This document shows positions 1 to 6,420 of a DNA stretch of 47,962 nt, in pieces; the stretch's first letter is position 1; the number at the start of each line of letters is the position of its first letter. The position numbers and the translations under genes are program-made. The DNA comes from Pseudonocardiaceae bacterium. Its GTDB lineage: Bacteria; Actinomycetota; Actinomycetes; Mycobacteriales; Pseudonocardiaceae. The stretch covers positions 1-47,962 of the forward strand of contig WHSY01000033.1 in assembly GCA_009379815.1 (NCBI GenBank), in the 5' to 3' direction. Under the pieces are notes generated by a model. It was not told the DNA's origin and did no database searches. It saw nothing but the letters and a program-made list of their open reading frames with translations.

Positions 1-124
1 CAGGACGACACCCGATCAGCGCTGTCCCCCGTCAGCCATCCCGCGGTAGGTCACCGAACGCCTACTCTGAGTCGACAAGGGGGCGCGGTGCGACCCGGTG
101 CGGTGCGTGCTTGACTGTCGGGCC

Positions 125-667
125 ATGCGTGCCGAACGTGTCGCGTTGATCGCCCGATTGCTCGTCGCCGCGGCGGTGATCGCGACAGTCGTCCCGGGCT
201 GCGGCGCGCCCGGCGGAAGCGGCGCCGCCGCGTCGCCGGGGTCGCCCGCGCCGGTCGTTGCCCCGTCACCTCCCGAGCCGGCCGCCGAGGGCCCCTGCCC
301 GTATCTCGACGAGCGGGCCGTCGAGCAGGCCAACGGTCAGCGCGTCGGCGGGGTGCGGATCTCTGCCGACCTGCCGTACCCGGCCTGCTTCTTCGAACGT
401 TCCGCCGGGAGCCTGCAGCTGCGTACCTGGATCGTCGAAGGCACGCCGGAGGTGGCCCGCGCAGCCGTCGACGCGGCCGCGCCGGTGGCCACCTCCGACC
501 TGGCCGAGCTACCGGGAGGGTGGTCCGGCGGCTCGCAGCCCACGGCTGACGGCGCGGTGTTCGCGGTGGCCGAGCAGGGCACCGCGGTCATCGTCACCAC
601 GAACCAGGACCACACCATCAAGGCCCGGCGAATCGCCGAGCAGGTGATCGCGAACCTGGATCTGTAG
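125..667 (+). CDS. DUF2020-like secreted lipoprotein
   Basis: Predicted exported lipoprotein of about 180 residues. The N-terminus has basic residues (MRAERV), a hydrophobic stretch and a lipobox ending VPGC, then an Ala/Pro/Ser-rich tether. The folded part begins near GPCPYLDERAVEQANGQRV and contains a second cysteine pattern (YPACFF). This resembles the DUF2020 family of actinobacterial surface proteins, whose function is unknown. I chose the ATG at 125 rather than the GTG at 98 because it places the signal sequence at the extreme N-terminus. The gene stands alone, upstream of a convergent membrane-protein gene. The family assignment is from recall; lipoprotein status is seen directly. Confidence 0.7.
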   Translation: MRAERVALIARLLVAAAVIATVVPGCGAPGGSGAAASPGSPAPVVAPSPPEPAAEGPCPYLDERAVEQANGQRVGGVRISADLPYPACFFERSAGSLQLRTWIVEGTPEVARAAVDAAAPVATSDLAELPGGWSGGSQPTADGAVFAVAEQGTAVIVTTNQDHTIKARRIAEQVIANLDL

Positions 668-704
668 CGGAGCCCGCCCTGGTGGGGTGGCCGGGTCAGT
701 GGCG

Positions 705-752
705 CTGAAGATCAGTGACCCCGAAGATCAGTGACCCCGAAGATCAGTGACG
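705..752. repeat. Three tandem 16-bp units
   Basis: Three head-to-tail copies of a 16-bp unit (CYGAAGATCAGTGACS) occupy 705-720, 721-736 and 737-752 with almost no divergence. They lie between two convergent genes, and the third unit contains the stop codon of the minus-strand gene that ends at 744. No hairpin is obvious. This looks like a recent slippage array. Confidence 0.85.
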
Positions 753-1259
753 CCGATCATCAGACGGGTTGTCGACGTCGACCGCCCCGTTACCGTGCGC
801 CACGGCGCCGGGGTTTCCCGGGTCCACCGGATACGGGCCCGGCTGCTGCATCGCGGGATCCTCGACCGGCTGCGGCCGGCGGGCGAGCACCACCGCCGCC
901 ACGGCGCAGCCGACAGCCGCGAGCACCAACAGCAGCCACGGCCAACGGCGCCGGCTGCGGGGTGGTGGTGGCGGCGGGGCGGGCTCGAGACGGGCGGCGA
1001 GCTCGCGGCGCGCCTCGACCACCCGGTCGGGCCAGGTTTCCTGCAGGTTTCCCCAGCGGTCGACCAGCGCGGCCTGGGCCGAGGTTCCGGCCTCGCGCGC
1101 CGCGCGGCCGACGGAGCCGTGCTCGGCGACCTGCTCGGCGACCTGTTCGGCAACCTGCCTGCCGGCCCGCGTCGCGCCCTCGCGCACCGTCTGCACGCCG
1201 GTCCCGAGCGTCGCACCCGCAGTCTCGCCGGCCTTGGCGAACGTCTTGGCCTCGTTCAC
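744..1259 (-). CDS. Single-pass membrane protein with amphipathic N-terminal region
   Basis: A 171-residue protein. The first 85 or so residues are Ala/Gly/Glu/Gln-rich with short repeats (QVAEQVAEQVAEHG), suggesting a helical or coiled segment. A run of prolines and arginines (PPPPPPRSRRR) precedes one membrane helix (WPWLLLVLAAVGCAVAAVVL), followed by a hydrophilic Pro/Asp tail. The GTG start at 1259 is preceded by AGGAG with 8-nt spacing. The frame stays open upstream, but that part is antisense to ppiA. Similar small membrane proteins occur near ppiA in actinobacteria, but I recognise no function. The N-in, C-out topology is inferred from the basic residues before the helix. Confidence 0.65.
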   Translation of the reverse strand: MNEAKTFAKAGETAGATLGTGVQTVREGATRAGRQVAEQVAEQVAEHGSVGRAAREAGTSAQAALVDRWGNLQETWPDRVVEARRELAARLEPAPPPPPPRSRRRWPWLLLVLAAVGCAVAAVVLARRPQPVEDPAMQQPGPYPVDPGNPGAVAHGNGAVDVDNPSDDRRH

Positions 1260-1346
1260 GTCCTCATCTCCTGATGCTTCGTGTCGTGCAGGGATTCGAG
1301 GGTCCCATGCTGCCCGCTCCGACGGCATCTCGCTCCGGATGGCAGG

Positions 1347-1907
1347 ATGACCGAGGTGACCGAGAGCAACGGCAACGCAACAGGCGACACCTCGGTGACC
1401 CTGCACACCACCCAGGGCGACATCCGGCTGACGCTGTACCCCAACCACGCGCCCAAGACGGTGGCCAACTTCGTGGGGTTGGCGGAGGGCACCAAGGACT
1501 ACTCCGAGCCCAACGCCAAGGGGGAGACGTCCGGCCCGTTCTACGACGGCTCGATCTTCCACCGCGTCATCGACGGGTTCATGGTTCAGGGCGGCGACCC
1601 GACCGGTACCGGACGTGGCGGGCCCGGGTACAAGTTCGGCGACGAGACCCATCCCGAGCTGCAGTTCAACCGACCCTACCTGCTGGCGATGGCCAACGCG
1701 GGTCCCAACACCAACGGCTCCCAGTTCTTCATCACGGTGGGGCCGACGACGCACCTCAACTTCAAGCACAGCATCTTCGGCGAGGTGGCCGACCAGGATT
1801 CGCGCGGTGTCGTCGACACGATCGCGCAGACCGCGACCGGCCCCGGTGACCGGCCCGTGAGCGACATCGTGATCGAGCGCGTCACGGTCAGCCCGGCCGG
1901 GACGTGA
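1347..1907 (+). CDS. ppiA: Peptidyl-prolyl cis-trans isomerase, cyclophilin type
   Basis: Cytoplasmic cyclophilin of 186 residues that isomerises X-Pro peptide bonds. Typical motifs are in order: TTQGDIRLTLYP, APKTVANFVGLAEG, FYDGSIFHRVIDGFMVQGGD with the catalytic FHRVI, then LAMANAGPNTNGSQFFITVG and HSIFGEV. The ATG at 1347 is preceded by GGCAGG and gives the expected length without signal peptide. The position just before a rhomboid gene and the crgA-trpG-pknB block matches Mycobacterium tuberculosis Rv0009, which supports the symbol. Confidence 0.95.
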   Translation: MTEVTESNGNATGDTSVTLHTTQGDIRLTLYPNHAPKTVANFVGLAEGTKDYSEPNAKGETSGPFYDGSIFHRVIDGFMVQGGDPTGTGRGGPGYKFGDETHPELQFNRPYLLAMANAGPNTNGSQFFITVGPTTHLNFKHSIFGEVADQDSRGVVDTIAQTATGPGDRPVSDIVIERVTVSPAGT

Positions 1908-1917
1908 CCGCGCGGCC

Positions 1918-2805
1918 GTGACGGTGCCGTCGTCGGGGCAGCAGGGCGGTTACGACCACCAGCCGTCGTCCGAGGTGTGCGTGCGCCACCGCGACCGGCC
2001 GACGGGCCTGCGGTGCGTGCGCTGTCACCGCCCGGCCTGCCCGGAGTGCCTTCGCGAGGCGTCGGTGGGCTACCAGTGCGTGGACTGCGTCAACGAGGGT
2101 CGCCGGACTCAGCGCTACTCCACCACCATCGCCGGCGCCCGCCCGACCGGCCGGGACGTGGCGATCCCGATCATCATCGGCATCAATCTGATCGTGTTCG
2201 CGGTGACCGTGGCGCAGGCCGGCAGCCTGCAGCGCAACGCAGGCGCCGAGCTGTTCCGGAGCTGGGCGCTCTCGCCGATCGCGGTGGCGGACGGGCAGTT
2301 CTGGCGGCTGATCACGTCCGGGTTCCTGCACTTCGGGCCGATCCACCTCGCCTTCAACATGCTGGCTCTCTACATCATCGGGCGGGATCTGGAGACGGTG
2401 CTGGGTCGCGGCAGGTTCCTCGCCGTCTACCTCGTGTCGCTGCTGGGCGGGTCGGCGGCGGTGTTCGCGCTCGAACAGGTGAACTCGCTGACGGCAGGCG
2501 CGTCCGGTGCGGTCTACGGGCTGATGGGCGGCCTGCTGATGGTGCTGCTACGGCTGCGGCGCAGCCCCGGCCCGGCGCTGTTCATCATCGGGATCAACGT
2601 CGTGATCACGTTCACGGTGCCGGGAATCTCGCTGTACGGCCACCTCGGCGGGCTGGTGTTCGGCACCATCGCCACCGCGGCGATGGTCTACGCGCCGCGG
2701 GACCGGCGGGTCCCGGTGCAGGTCGCAACGGTCGCGACGCTCGTCGCGATCGCACTCGTCCTGGTGGTGGTCCGGTACCTGCAGTTCGCGGCTGCGCTGG
2801 GCTGA
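1918..2805 (+). CDS. Rhomboid family intramembrane serine protease with N-terminal zinc finger
   Basis: A 295-residue integral membrane protease. Residues 21-57 hold a cysteine-rich, B-box-like zinc-binding segment (Cys21, 33, 36, 41, 44, 54, 57 with His24 and His37). About six membrane helices follow from residue 81. The catalytic dyad is visible: Ser196 in GASGAVYG and His242 in LYGHLGGL. The usual HFGPIHLAFNMLAL segment lies in an earlier helix. The GTG at 1918 starts 10 nt after ppiA stops, so co-transcription is likely. Substrates are unknown. The zinc finger plus rhomboid arrangement is common in actinobacteria. Confidence 0.93.
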   Translation: MTVPSSGQQGGYDHQPSSEVCVRHRDRPTGLRCVRCHRPACPECLREASVGYQCVDCVNEGRRTQRYSTTIAGARPTGRDVAIPIIIGINLIVFAVTVAQAGSLQRNAGAELFRSWALSPIAVADGQFWRLITSGFLHFGPIHLAFNMLALYIIGRDLETVLGRGRFLAVYLVSLLGGSAAVFALEQVNSLTAGASGAVYGLMGGLLMVLLRLRRSPGPALFIIGINVVITFTVPGISLYGHLGGLVFGTIATAAMVYAPRDRRVPVQVATVATLVAIALVLVVVRYLQFAAALG

Positions 2806-2822
2806 GCCCTCGCCGGGCCGAC

Positions 2823-3242
2823 TCACCGCCCGGCGGCGAGCGCGTGTAACGCGTCGGCGGCGTCGCGCGGATCGGCGCCGAGGTCCAGCGTGGTGAGCAC
2901 CACCAGCTTGTCGTGCACGCCGTCGTCGAGGTCGAGTTCGAGCACGCCCACTTGGCGGCCCAGCCGCCGCCCGGTCACCACGTCCACGCGGTGCACCGCT
3001 TCCCACGGCCAGTACCGGGCACCGCGTAGCGCGCCGAGCCGGATCCCGTCGGCGTCGGCAGCCAGCCGCGGCCGGACGGCCGTGCCCAGCAGCGCGAGCG
3101 TGCCGAGCAGCCCGATCGCCGCCACCGCAAGCACCCGGGAGGCGGGATCGGTCGTCAGCACGACCCACGCCACGGCGGCGCAGGCACCCGCCCACGCCGC
3201 CCCGACAGCGACGGGCTTCGGGGCGTAGCGAACCCGTTCCAC
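2823..3242 (-). CDS. PH-domain-like membrane protein (Rv0010c-type)
   Basis: A 139-residue protein with two adjacent hydrophobic segments (AVGAAWAGACAAVAWVVL and VLAVAAIGLLGTLALLG), then a small beta-rich domain (RLAADADGIRLGALRGARYWPWEAVHRVDVV). This is the arrangement of the bacterial PH-like family and matches Rv0010c, also found between ppiA and crgA. I placed the start at GTG 3242, behind GCTGGGG, because upstream residues are not hydrophobic or conserved in character. It converges on the rhomboid gene. Its molecular role is not known. Confidence 0.75.
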   Translation of the reverse strand: MERVRYAPKPVAVGAAWAGACAAVAWVVLTTDPASRVLAVAAIGLLGTLALLGTAVRPRLAADADGIRLGALRGARYWPWEAVHRVDVVTGRRLGRQVGVLELDLDDGVHDKLVVLTTLDLGADPRDAADALHALAAGR

Positions 3243-3322
3243 GACCCCAGCATGCACGCCGCCGTACCCGACCGCGGGAGCGTCCGCGGGCTTCGGACGT
3301 TGTGTCGGCCGCGTTCGCGCAG

Positions 3323-3344
3323 TTGTCCACAGCAGTTGTGCACA
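3323..3344. promoter_or_regulatory. Pair of DnaA-box-like sequences
   Basis: TTGTCCACA at 3323-3331 is a perfect actinobacterial DnaA box. TTGTGCACA at 3336-3344 differs by one base and follows in the same orientation, 13 bp start to start. Both lie in the 243-bp gap between the PH-like gene and crgA, which otherwise shows no supportable gene. The region is expected to be near oriC by synteny. DnaA binding here is inferred. Confidence 0.5.
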
Positions 3345-3485
3345 GTGGGGATGAATGACATTCGTGTGGTTCACCCTCGAGCCGCGGCGAGCCAAGTGGG
3401 AGACGGCACAGCTATGCACGCCACGCGACCGCACCTCGGGCCCGACCCGATGGTCGACGTGGTGATCGGCCGGATCGGCGCTGTT

Positions 3486-3752
3486 CTAGTGCCACTTCAT
3501 CGTCATGAACAGCCCGACGATCATCAGGGCGAACCCGATCAGGAAGTTGTAGGCGCCCAGGTCGCGGAACAAGCCGATCTTGTCACCGGCCAGGTAGTTG
3601 ACCACCAGCCAGGACAGGCCGAGCAGCATCATGCCCAGCATCACCGCGACGTAGAGCGGATGCGACGGACCCGCCGGGCGAGCCTTCGCCGGGGCCATCT
3701 TGTCGGGGGGCGGCGTGTAGGCCCGCTTATTGCGGACCCTCGACTTCGGCAT
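3486..3752 (-). CDS. crgA: Cell division protein CrgA
   Basis: An 88-residue protein that in mycobacteria helps assemble the septal divisome by contacting FtsZ, FtsI and FtsQ. It has a basic cytoplasmic N-terminus (MPKSRVRNKRAYTPPP), then two membrane helices (YVAVMLGMMLLGLSWLVVNYL and NFLIGFALMIVGLFMTM) joined by a short loop, ending KWH. The ATG at 3752 is preceded by AGGACACC. Length, motif and position beside DUF881 and trpG agree with CrgA/Rv0011c. Much longer upstream extensions of this frame are antisense to the DUF881 gene and were not used. Confidence 0.95.
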   Translation of the reverse strand: MPKSRVRNKRAYTPPPDKMAPAKARPAGPSHPLYVAVMLGMMLLGLSWLVVNYLAGDKIGLFRDLGAYNFLIGFALMIVGLFMTMKWH

Positions 3753-3875
3753 GGTGTCCTCGTCTGACGGCTGGCAGTACCCCGTTCCCTGGCGCTCGGT
3801 GCTGGCCGAGGCGCATCGGGGCCCGACCCCACACGTTAACGTAGTGCGGTTCGGTGACAGTGGGGAGGAGTGCTT

Positions 3876-4610
3876 GTGCGCAGCGTCGACGGGTGGCGGG
3901 CAGCCGTCCCCGTCGTCTGCATGCTCGCCGGGTTGCTCTTCGCGGTCAGCCGGGTCAGCGCCGAAGGTCACGACCTGCGCGGCGGACGCACCCAGGAGCT
4001 GTCCGGCCTGGTCCGCGAGGCCGAGGCACGGGTAGCCGCCGCCGAGAGCAGGCTGGGCGACCTGTCCGGCCGATTGCAGGCCGTGGAGCGGGCAGCGGCG
4101 AAGTCCGACGGGCGCACCGCCGCCGCGCAGGCCCGCAGCCAGCGGCTCGGCCCCCACGTCGGGCTCAGCGCGCTGACCGGGCCGGGGCTGGTCGTGACCC
4201 TCACCGACGCGCCGCGGGGTGCGGACGGCCGCTACCCGCAGGGAGTGGCGCCCGACGCACTGGTGGTGCACCAGCAGGACGTGCAGAGCATCCTCAACGC
4301 GCTGTGGGCGGGGGGTGCGGAAGCGATCAAGGTGCAGGACCAGCGGCTGGTGGCCACCTCGGCCGTGCGATGCATCGGCAACACCCTGCTGCTCGGCGGG
4401 CGCACCTACTCGCCGCCCTACGTCATCACGGCCATCGGCGATCACGGCCGGCTGTCCGCAGCGCTCGACGCCGAGCACGGCGTGCAGGTGTTCCGCCAGT
4501 ACGCGCAGACCTACGGGCTCGGGTACCAGGTGCAGGCACCGCGTACCGTCTCGGTGCCCGGATACGCCGGACCGGTCCGGCTCGACTCGGCTCAGGAGGT
4601 GCCGCGGTGA
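3876..4610 (+). CDS. DUF881 family membrane-anchored protein
   Basis: A 244-residue protein with one N-terminal membrane anchor (AAVPVVCMLAGLLFAVS), a coiled-coil region with heptad-like Glu/Ala/Arg pattern (about residues 40-90) and a C-terminal DUF881 domain containing TGPGLVVTLTDAP, VHQQDVQSILNALWAGGAEAIKVQDQR and GDHGRLSAALD. This matches Rv0012, whose role beside division genes is undefined. I chose GTG 3876 because GGGGAGG lies 7 nt upstream; GTG 3870 would overlap that site. The last codons overlap the sortase start, so the two are translationally coupled. Confidence 0.9.
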   Translation: MRSVDGWRAAVPVVCMLAGLLFAVSRVSAEGHDLRGGRTQELSGLVREAEARVAAAESRLGDLSGRLQAVERAAAKSDGRTAAAQARSQRLGPHVGLSALTGPGLVVTLTDAPRGADGRYPQGVAPDALVVHQQDVQSILNALWAGGAEAIKVQDQRLVATSAVRCIGNTLLLGGRTYSPPYVITAIGDHGRLSAALDAEHGVQVFRQYAQTYGLGYQVQAPRTVSVPGYAGPVRLDSAQEVPR

Positions 4611-5449
4611 GCGACGCCGTCACGTCCCCGGCGCGTCACCGGGCACCCGCACCACCGCCGCGCGGTACGGGAGACCGTGCCCGCAGCGTCGTCCGCGGCG
4701 CCGGCGAGCTACTCCTCACGCTGGGCATGGTGGTGCTGCTGTTCGCCTCCTACGAGCTCTTCGTCACCGACTGGCTCTCCGCCCTGAAACAGCGGGAGGC
4801 GACCGCGGATCTCGAGGATCAGTGGAGCAACCCGCGCGGGACCATCGACCGCCCCCTCGAGGGTGACGGGATCGCCAAGCTGCACATCCCCTCGTTCGGG
4901 CCGGACTTCGACTTCACCGTGCTGCAGGGAACCGGGCAGGACGTCCTGGCGGTCGGCCCGGGGCACTACGTCGACACCGCGATGCCCGGGCAGCCCGGCA
5001 ACTTCGCGCTCGCGGGACATCGGGTCGGCCACGGGTCGCCGTTCAACGACCTGGACCTGCTCGAGTCCTGCGACGCCCTGGTGGTGGAGACCCGGGATAC
5101 CTGGTTCGTCTACCGGATGCTGCCGACGGCCGGCGAGGTAGCCGGATGGTCGACGGGCAAGGGCGCCACCCCGCAGTGCCGCGGCGTGGCCCCGCTTCCG
5201 CCGCCCTACCCCGAGGTTCCCGGCCGGAAGATCGTCATGCCCTGGCAGGGCGAGGTGATCGAACCCGTACCTGGCGCGCCCGAGTCGCTGGTGCCGCCGG
5301 AGCAGCGAGCGCCGCTGATCACGCTGACCACCTGCCACCCACGGTTCTCCGCGGAGAAGCGGCTCATCATCCACGGCGTGCTGGTCGGGCAACATCCCAA
5401 GACCGGGCCCGAGAGCGGGTGGAGTCCCGCGGAGCTCGTGGCGAGCTGA
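4607..5449 (+). CDS. Class E sortase
   Basis: A 280-residue membrane-anchored transpeptidase that joins cell-wall proteins to peptidoglycan, usually recognising an LAxTG-type signal. A Pro-rich cytoplasmic N-terminus precedes one membrane helix (LLLTLGMVVLLFASYELF). The catalytic triad is visible: His138 (LAGHR), Cys243 (TLTTCHP) and Arg252 (EKRLIIHG). GTG 4607 overlaps the DUF881 stop (GTGA). No substrate with a clear sorting signal was found in the window. The housekeeping position in the crgA-trpG block is typical of high-GC actinobacteria. Confidence 0.93.
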   Translation: MSDAVTSPARHRAPAPPPRGTGDRARSVVRGAGELLLTLGMVVLLFASYELFVTDWLSALKQREATADLEDQWSNPRGTIDRPLEGDGIAKLHIPSFGPDFDFTVLQGTGQDVLAVGPGHYVDTAMPGQPGNFALAGHRVGHGSPFNDLDLLESCDALVVETRDTWFVYRMLPTAGEVAGWSTGKGATPQCRGVAPLPPPYPEVPGRKIVMPWQGEVIEPVPGAPESLVPPEQRAPLITLTTCHPRFSAEKRLIIHGVLVGQHPKTGPESGWSPAELVAS

Positions 5450-5478
5450 CGTCGCGGCGAGAGCAGAGGAGGGAACGC

Positions 5479-5634
5479 GTGTACGGCTGGATCTGGCGGC
5501 AGCTCCCCGGGCCGACAGCGGTGCGAGTTGCCGAGGCGCTGCTGCTGATCGCCGTGGTGGTCGCGCTGCTGCTGTTCGTCGTCTTCCCGTGGGTCGAGCC
5601 GCGGCTGCCGTTCAACGACGTCACCACGGTCTAG
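5479..5634 (+). CDS. Small membrane protein of the sortase-trpG block
   Basis: A 51-residue protein too short for many gene finders. It begins VYGWIWRQLPGPTAVRVAEA, continues into one strongly hydrophobic helix (LLLIAVVVALLLFVVFPWV) and ends with a short outside tail (EPRLPFNDVTTV). GTG 5479 follows a clear GGAGGGA site. It lies 29 nt after the sortase stop and is probably in the same operon. I recall similar short proteins at this position in other Pseudonocardiaceae. The function is unknown. Confidence 0.75.
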   Translation: MYGWIWRQLPGPTAVRVAEALLLIAVVVALLLFVVFPWVEPRLPFNDVTTV

Positions 5635-5651
5635 CGCAGGTCTCACGCCCC

Positions 5652-5708
5652 GTGAGTGGTGCAGCGAGCCAGGACTGAAGACGAGCCAGGACTCGCATCG
5701 CCGCTCAC
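5652..5708 (+). promoter_or_regulatory. Imperfect inverted repeat upstream of trpG/pabA
   Basis: GTGAGTGGTGCAGCGAG (5652-5668) can pair with CTCGCATCGCCGCTCAC (5692-5708) in RNA: 15 of 17 positions, two of them G-U. The loop is 23 nt, and within it CGAGCCAGGACT is repeated (5665-5676 and 5682-5693). The stem ends 18 nt before the trpG GTG, which has only a weak ribosome site. It could end the sortase transcript or control trpG. Confidence 0.45.
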
Positions 5709-5726
5709 GAGCGATACCGTTGCCAG

Positions 5727-6371
5727 GTGCGCGTACTGGTGATCGACAACTACGACAGCTTCGTCTACAACCTCGTGCAGTACCTGGCGCAGCTCGGCGC
5801 CGAGTGCACCGTGCGCCGCAACGACGCCGTCTCGCCTGCCGACGTCGAGGCCGCCGACGGCGTGCTGGTCAGCCCCGGCCCCGGGACGCCGGAGCGTGCC
5901 GGACAGAGCATGGACGTGATCCGCTCGTGTGCGGGGCGCAGCCAGCCGTTGCTCGGGGTCTGCCTCGGGCACCAGGCGATCGGCGCGGTGTGGGGGGCGA
6001 CGGTCGAACGGGCGCCGGAGCTGCTGCATGGCAAGACGTCGTTGGTGCAGCACGACGGATCGGGCGTGCTGGCCGGCCTGCCCCGCCCGTTCACCGCCAC
6101 CCGGTACCACTCGCTGACCGTCGCGCCCGCCACCATCCGTGACGAGCTGGAAGTCACCGCGCGCACGGGCTCCGGCATCGTGATGGCGATGCGGCACCGG
6201 ACGCTGCCCGTACACGGCGTGCAGTTCCACCCCGAGTCGGTGCTCACCGACGGCGGTCACCGGGTACTCGCGAACTGGATGCGCAGCGCCGGGGCCACCG
6301 TGCCCGACACGCGGATCGACGAGCTCGAGACCGGGATGCGCCGGCTCGCCGCCGCTGCTGCGGTGTCCTGA
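5727..6371 (+). CDS. trpG: Glutamine amidotransferase subunit of anthranilate / aminodeoxychorismate synthase
   Basis: A 214-residue class I glutamine amidotransferase. It releases ammonia from glutamine for anthranilate synthase (tryptophan) or aminodeoxychorismate synthase (folate). It opens with VLVIDNYDSFVYNLVQYL. The nucleophile is Cys79 in GVCLGHQ and the other catalytic residues are His168 and Glu170 in GVQFHPE. The mycobacterial orthologue at this place, Rv0013, is called trpG or pabA; sequence alone cannot separate the two roles, and one protein may serve both. The start is GTG 5727. It converges with pknB. Confidence 0.93.
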   Translation: MRVLVIDNYDSFVYNLVQYLAQLGAECTVRRNDAVSPADVEAADGVLVSPGPGTPERAGQSMDVIRSCAGRSQPLLGVCLGHQAIGAVWGATVERAPELLHGKTSLVQHDGSGVLAGLPRPFTATRYHSLTVAPATIRDELEVTARTGSGIVMAMRHRTLPVHGVQFHPESVLTDGGHRVLANWMRSAGATVPDTRIDELETGMRRLAAAAAVS

Positions 6372-6420
6372 GCACCGTACGAAAGGCGCGGACACCGCAG
6401 GAAGACGCGGGCACGCCCGG

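Noticed and set aside
3323-3344. DnaA boxes as chromosomal origin
   Set aside because: Only two boxes, no AT-rich unwinding region and no dnaA or dnaN gene beside them.
3351-3767. Plus-strand frame starting with an ATG at 3351 after the DnaA boxes
   Set aside because: It runs antisense through crgA and has the Gln/His-rich composition of a shadow frame; no ribosome site.
3753-4478. Long upstream extension of the crgA frame
   Set aside because: Antisense to the DUF881 gene; CrgA has its normal length from ATG 3752.
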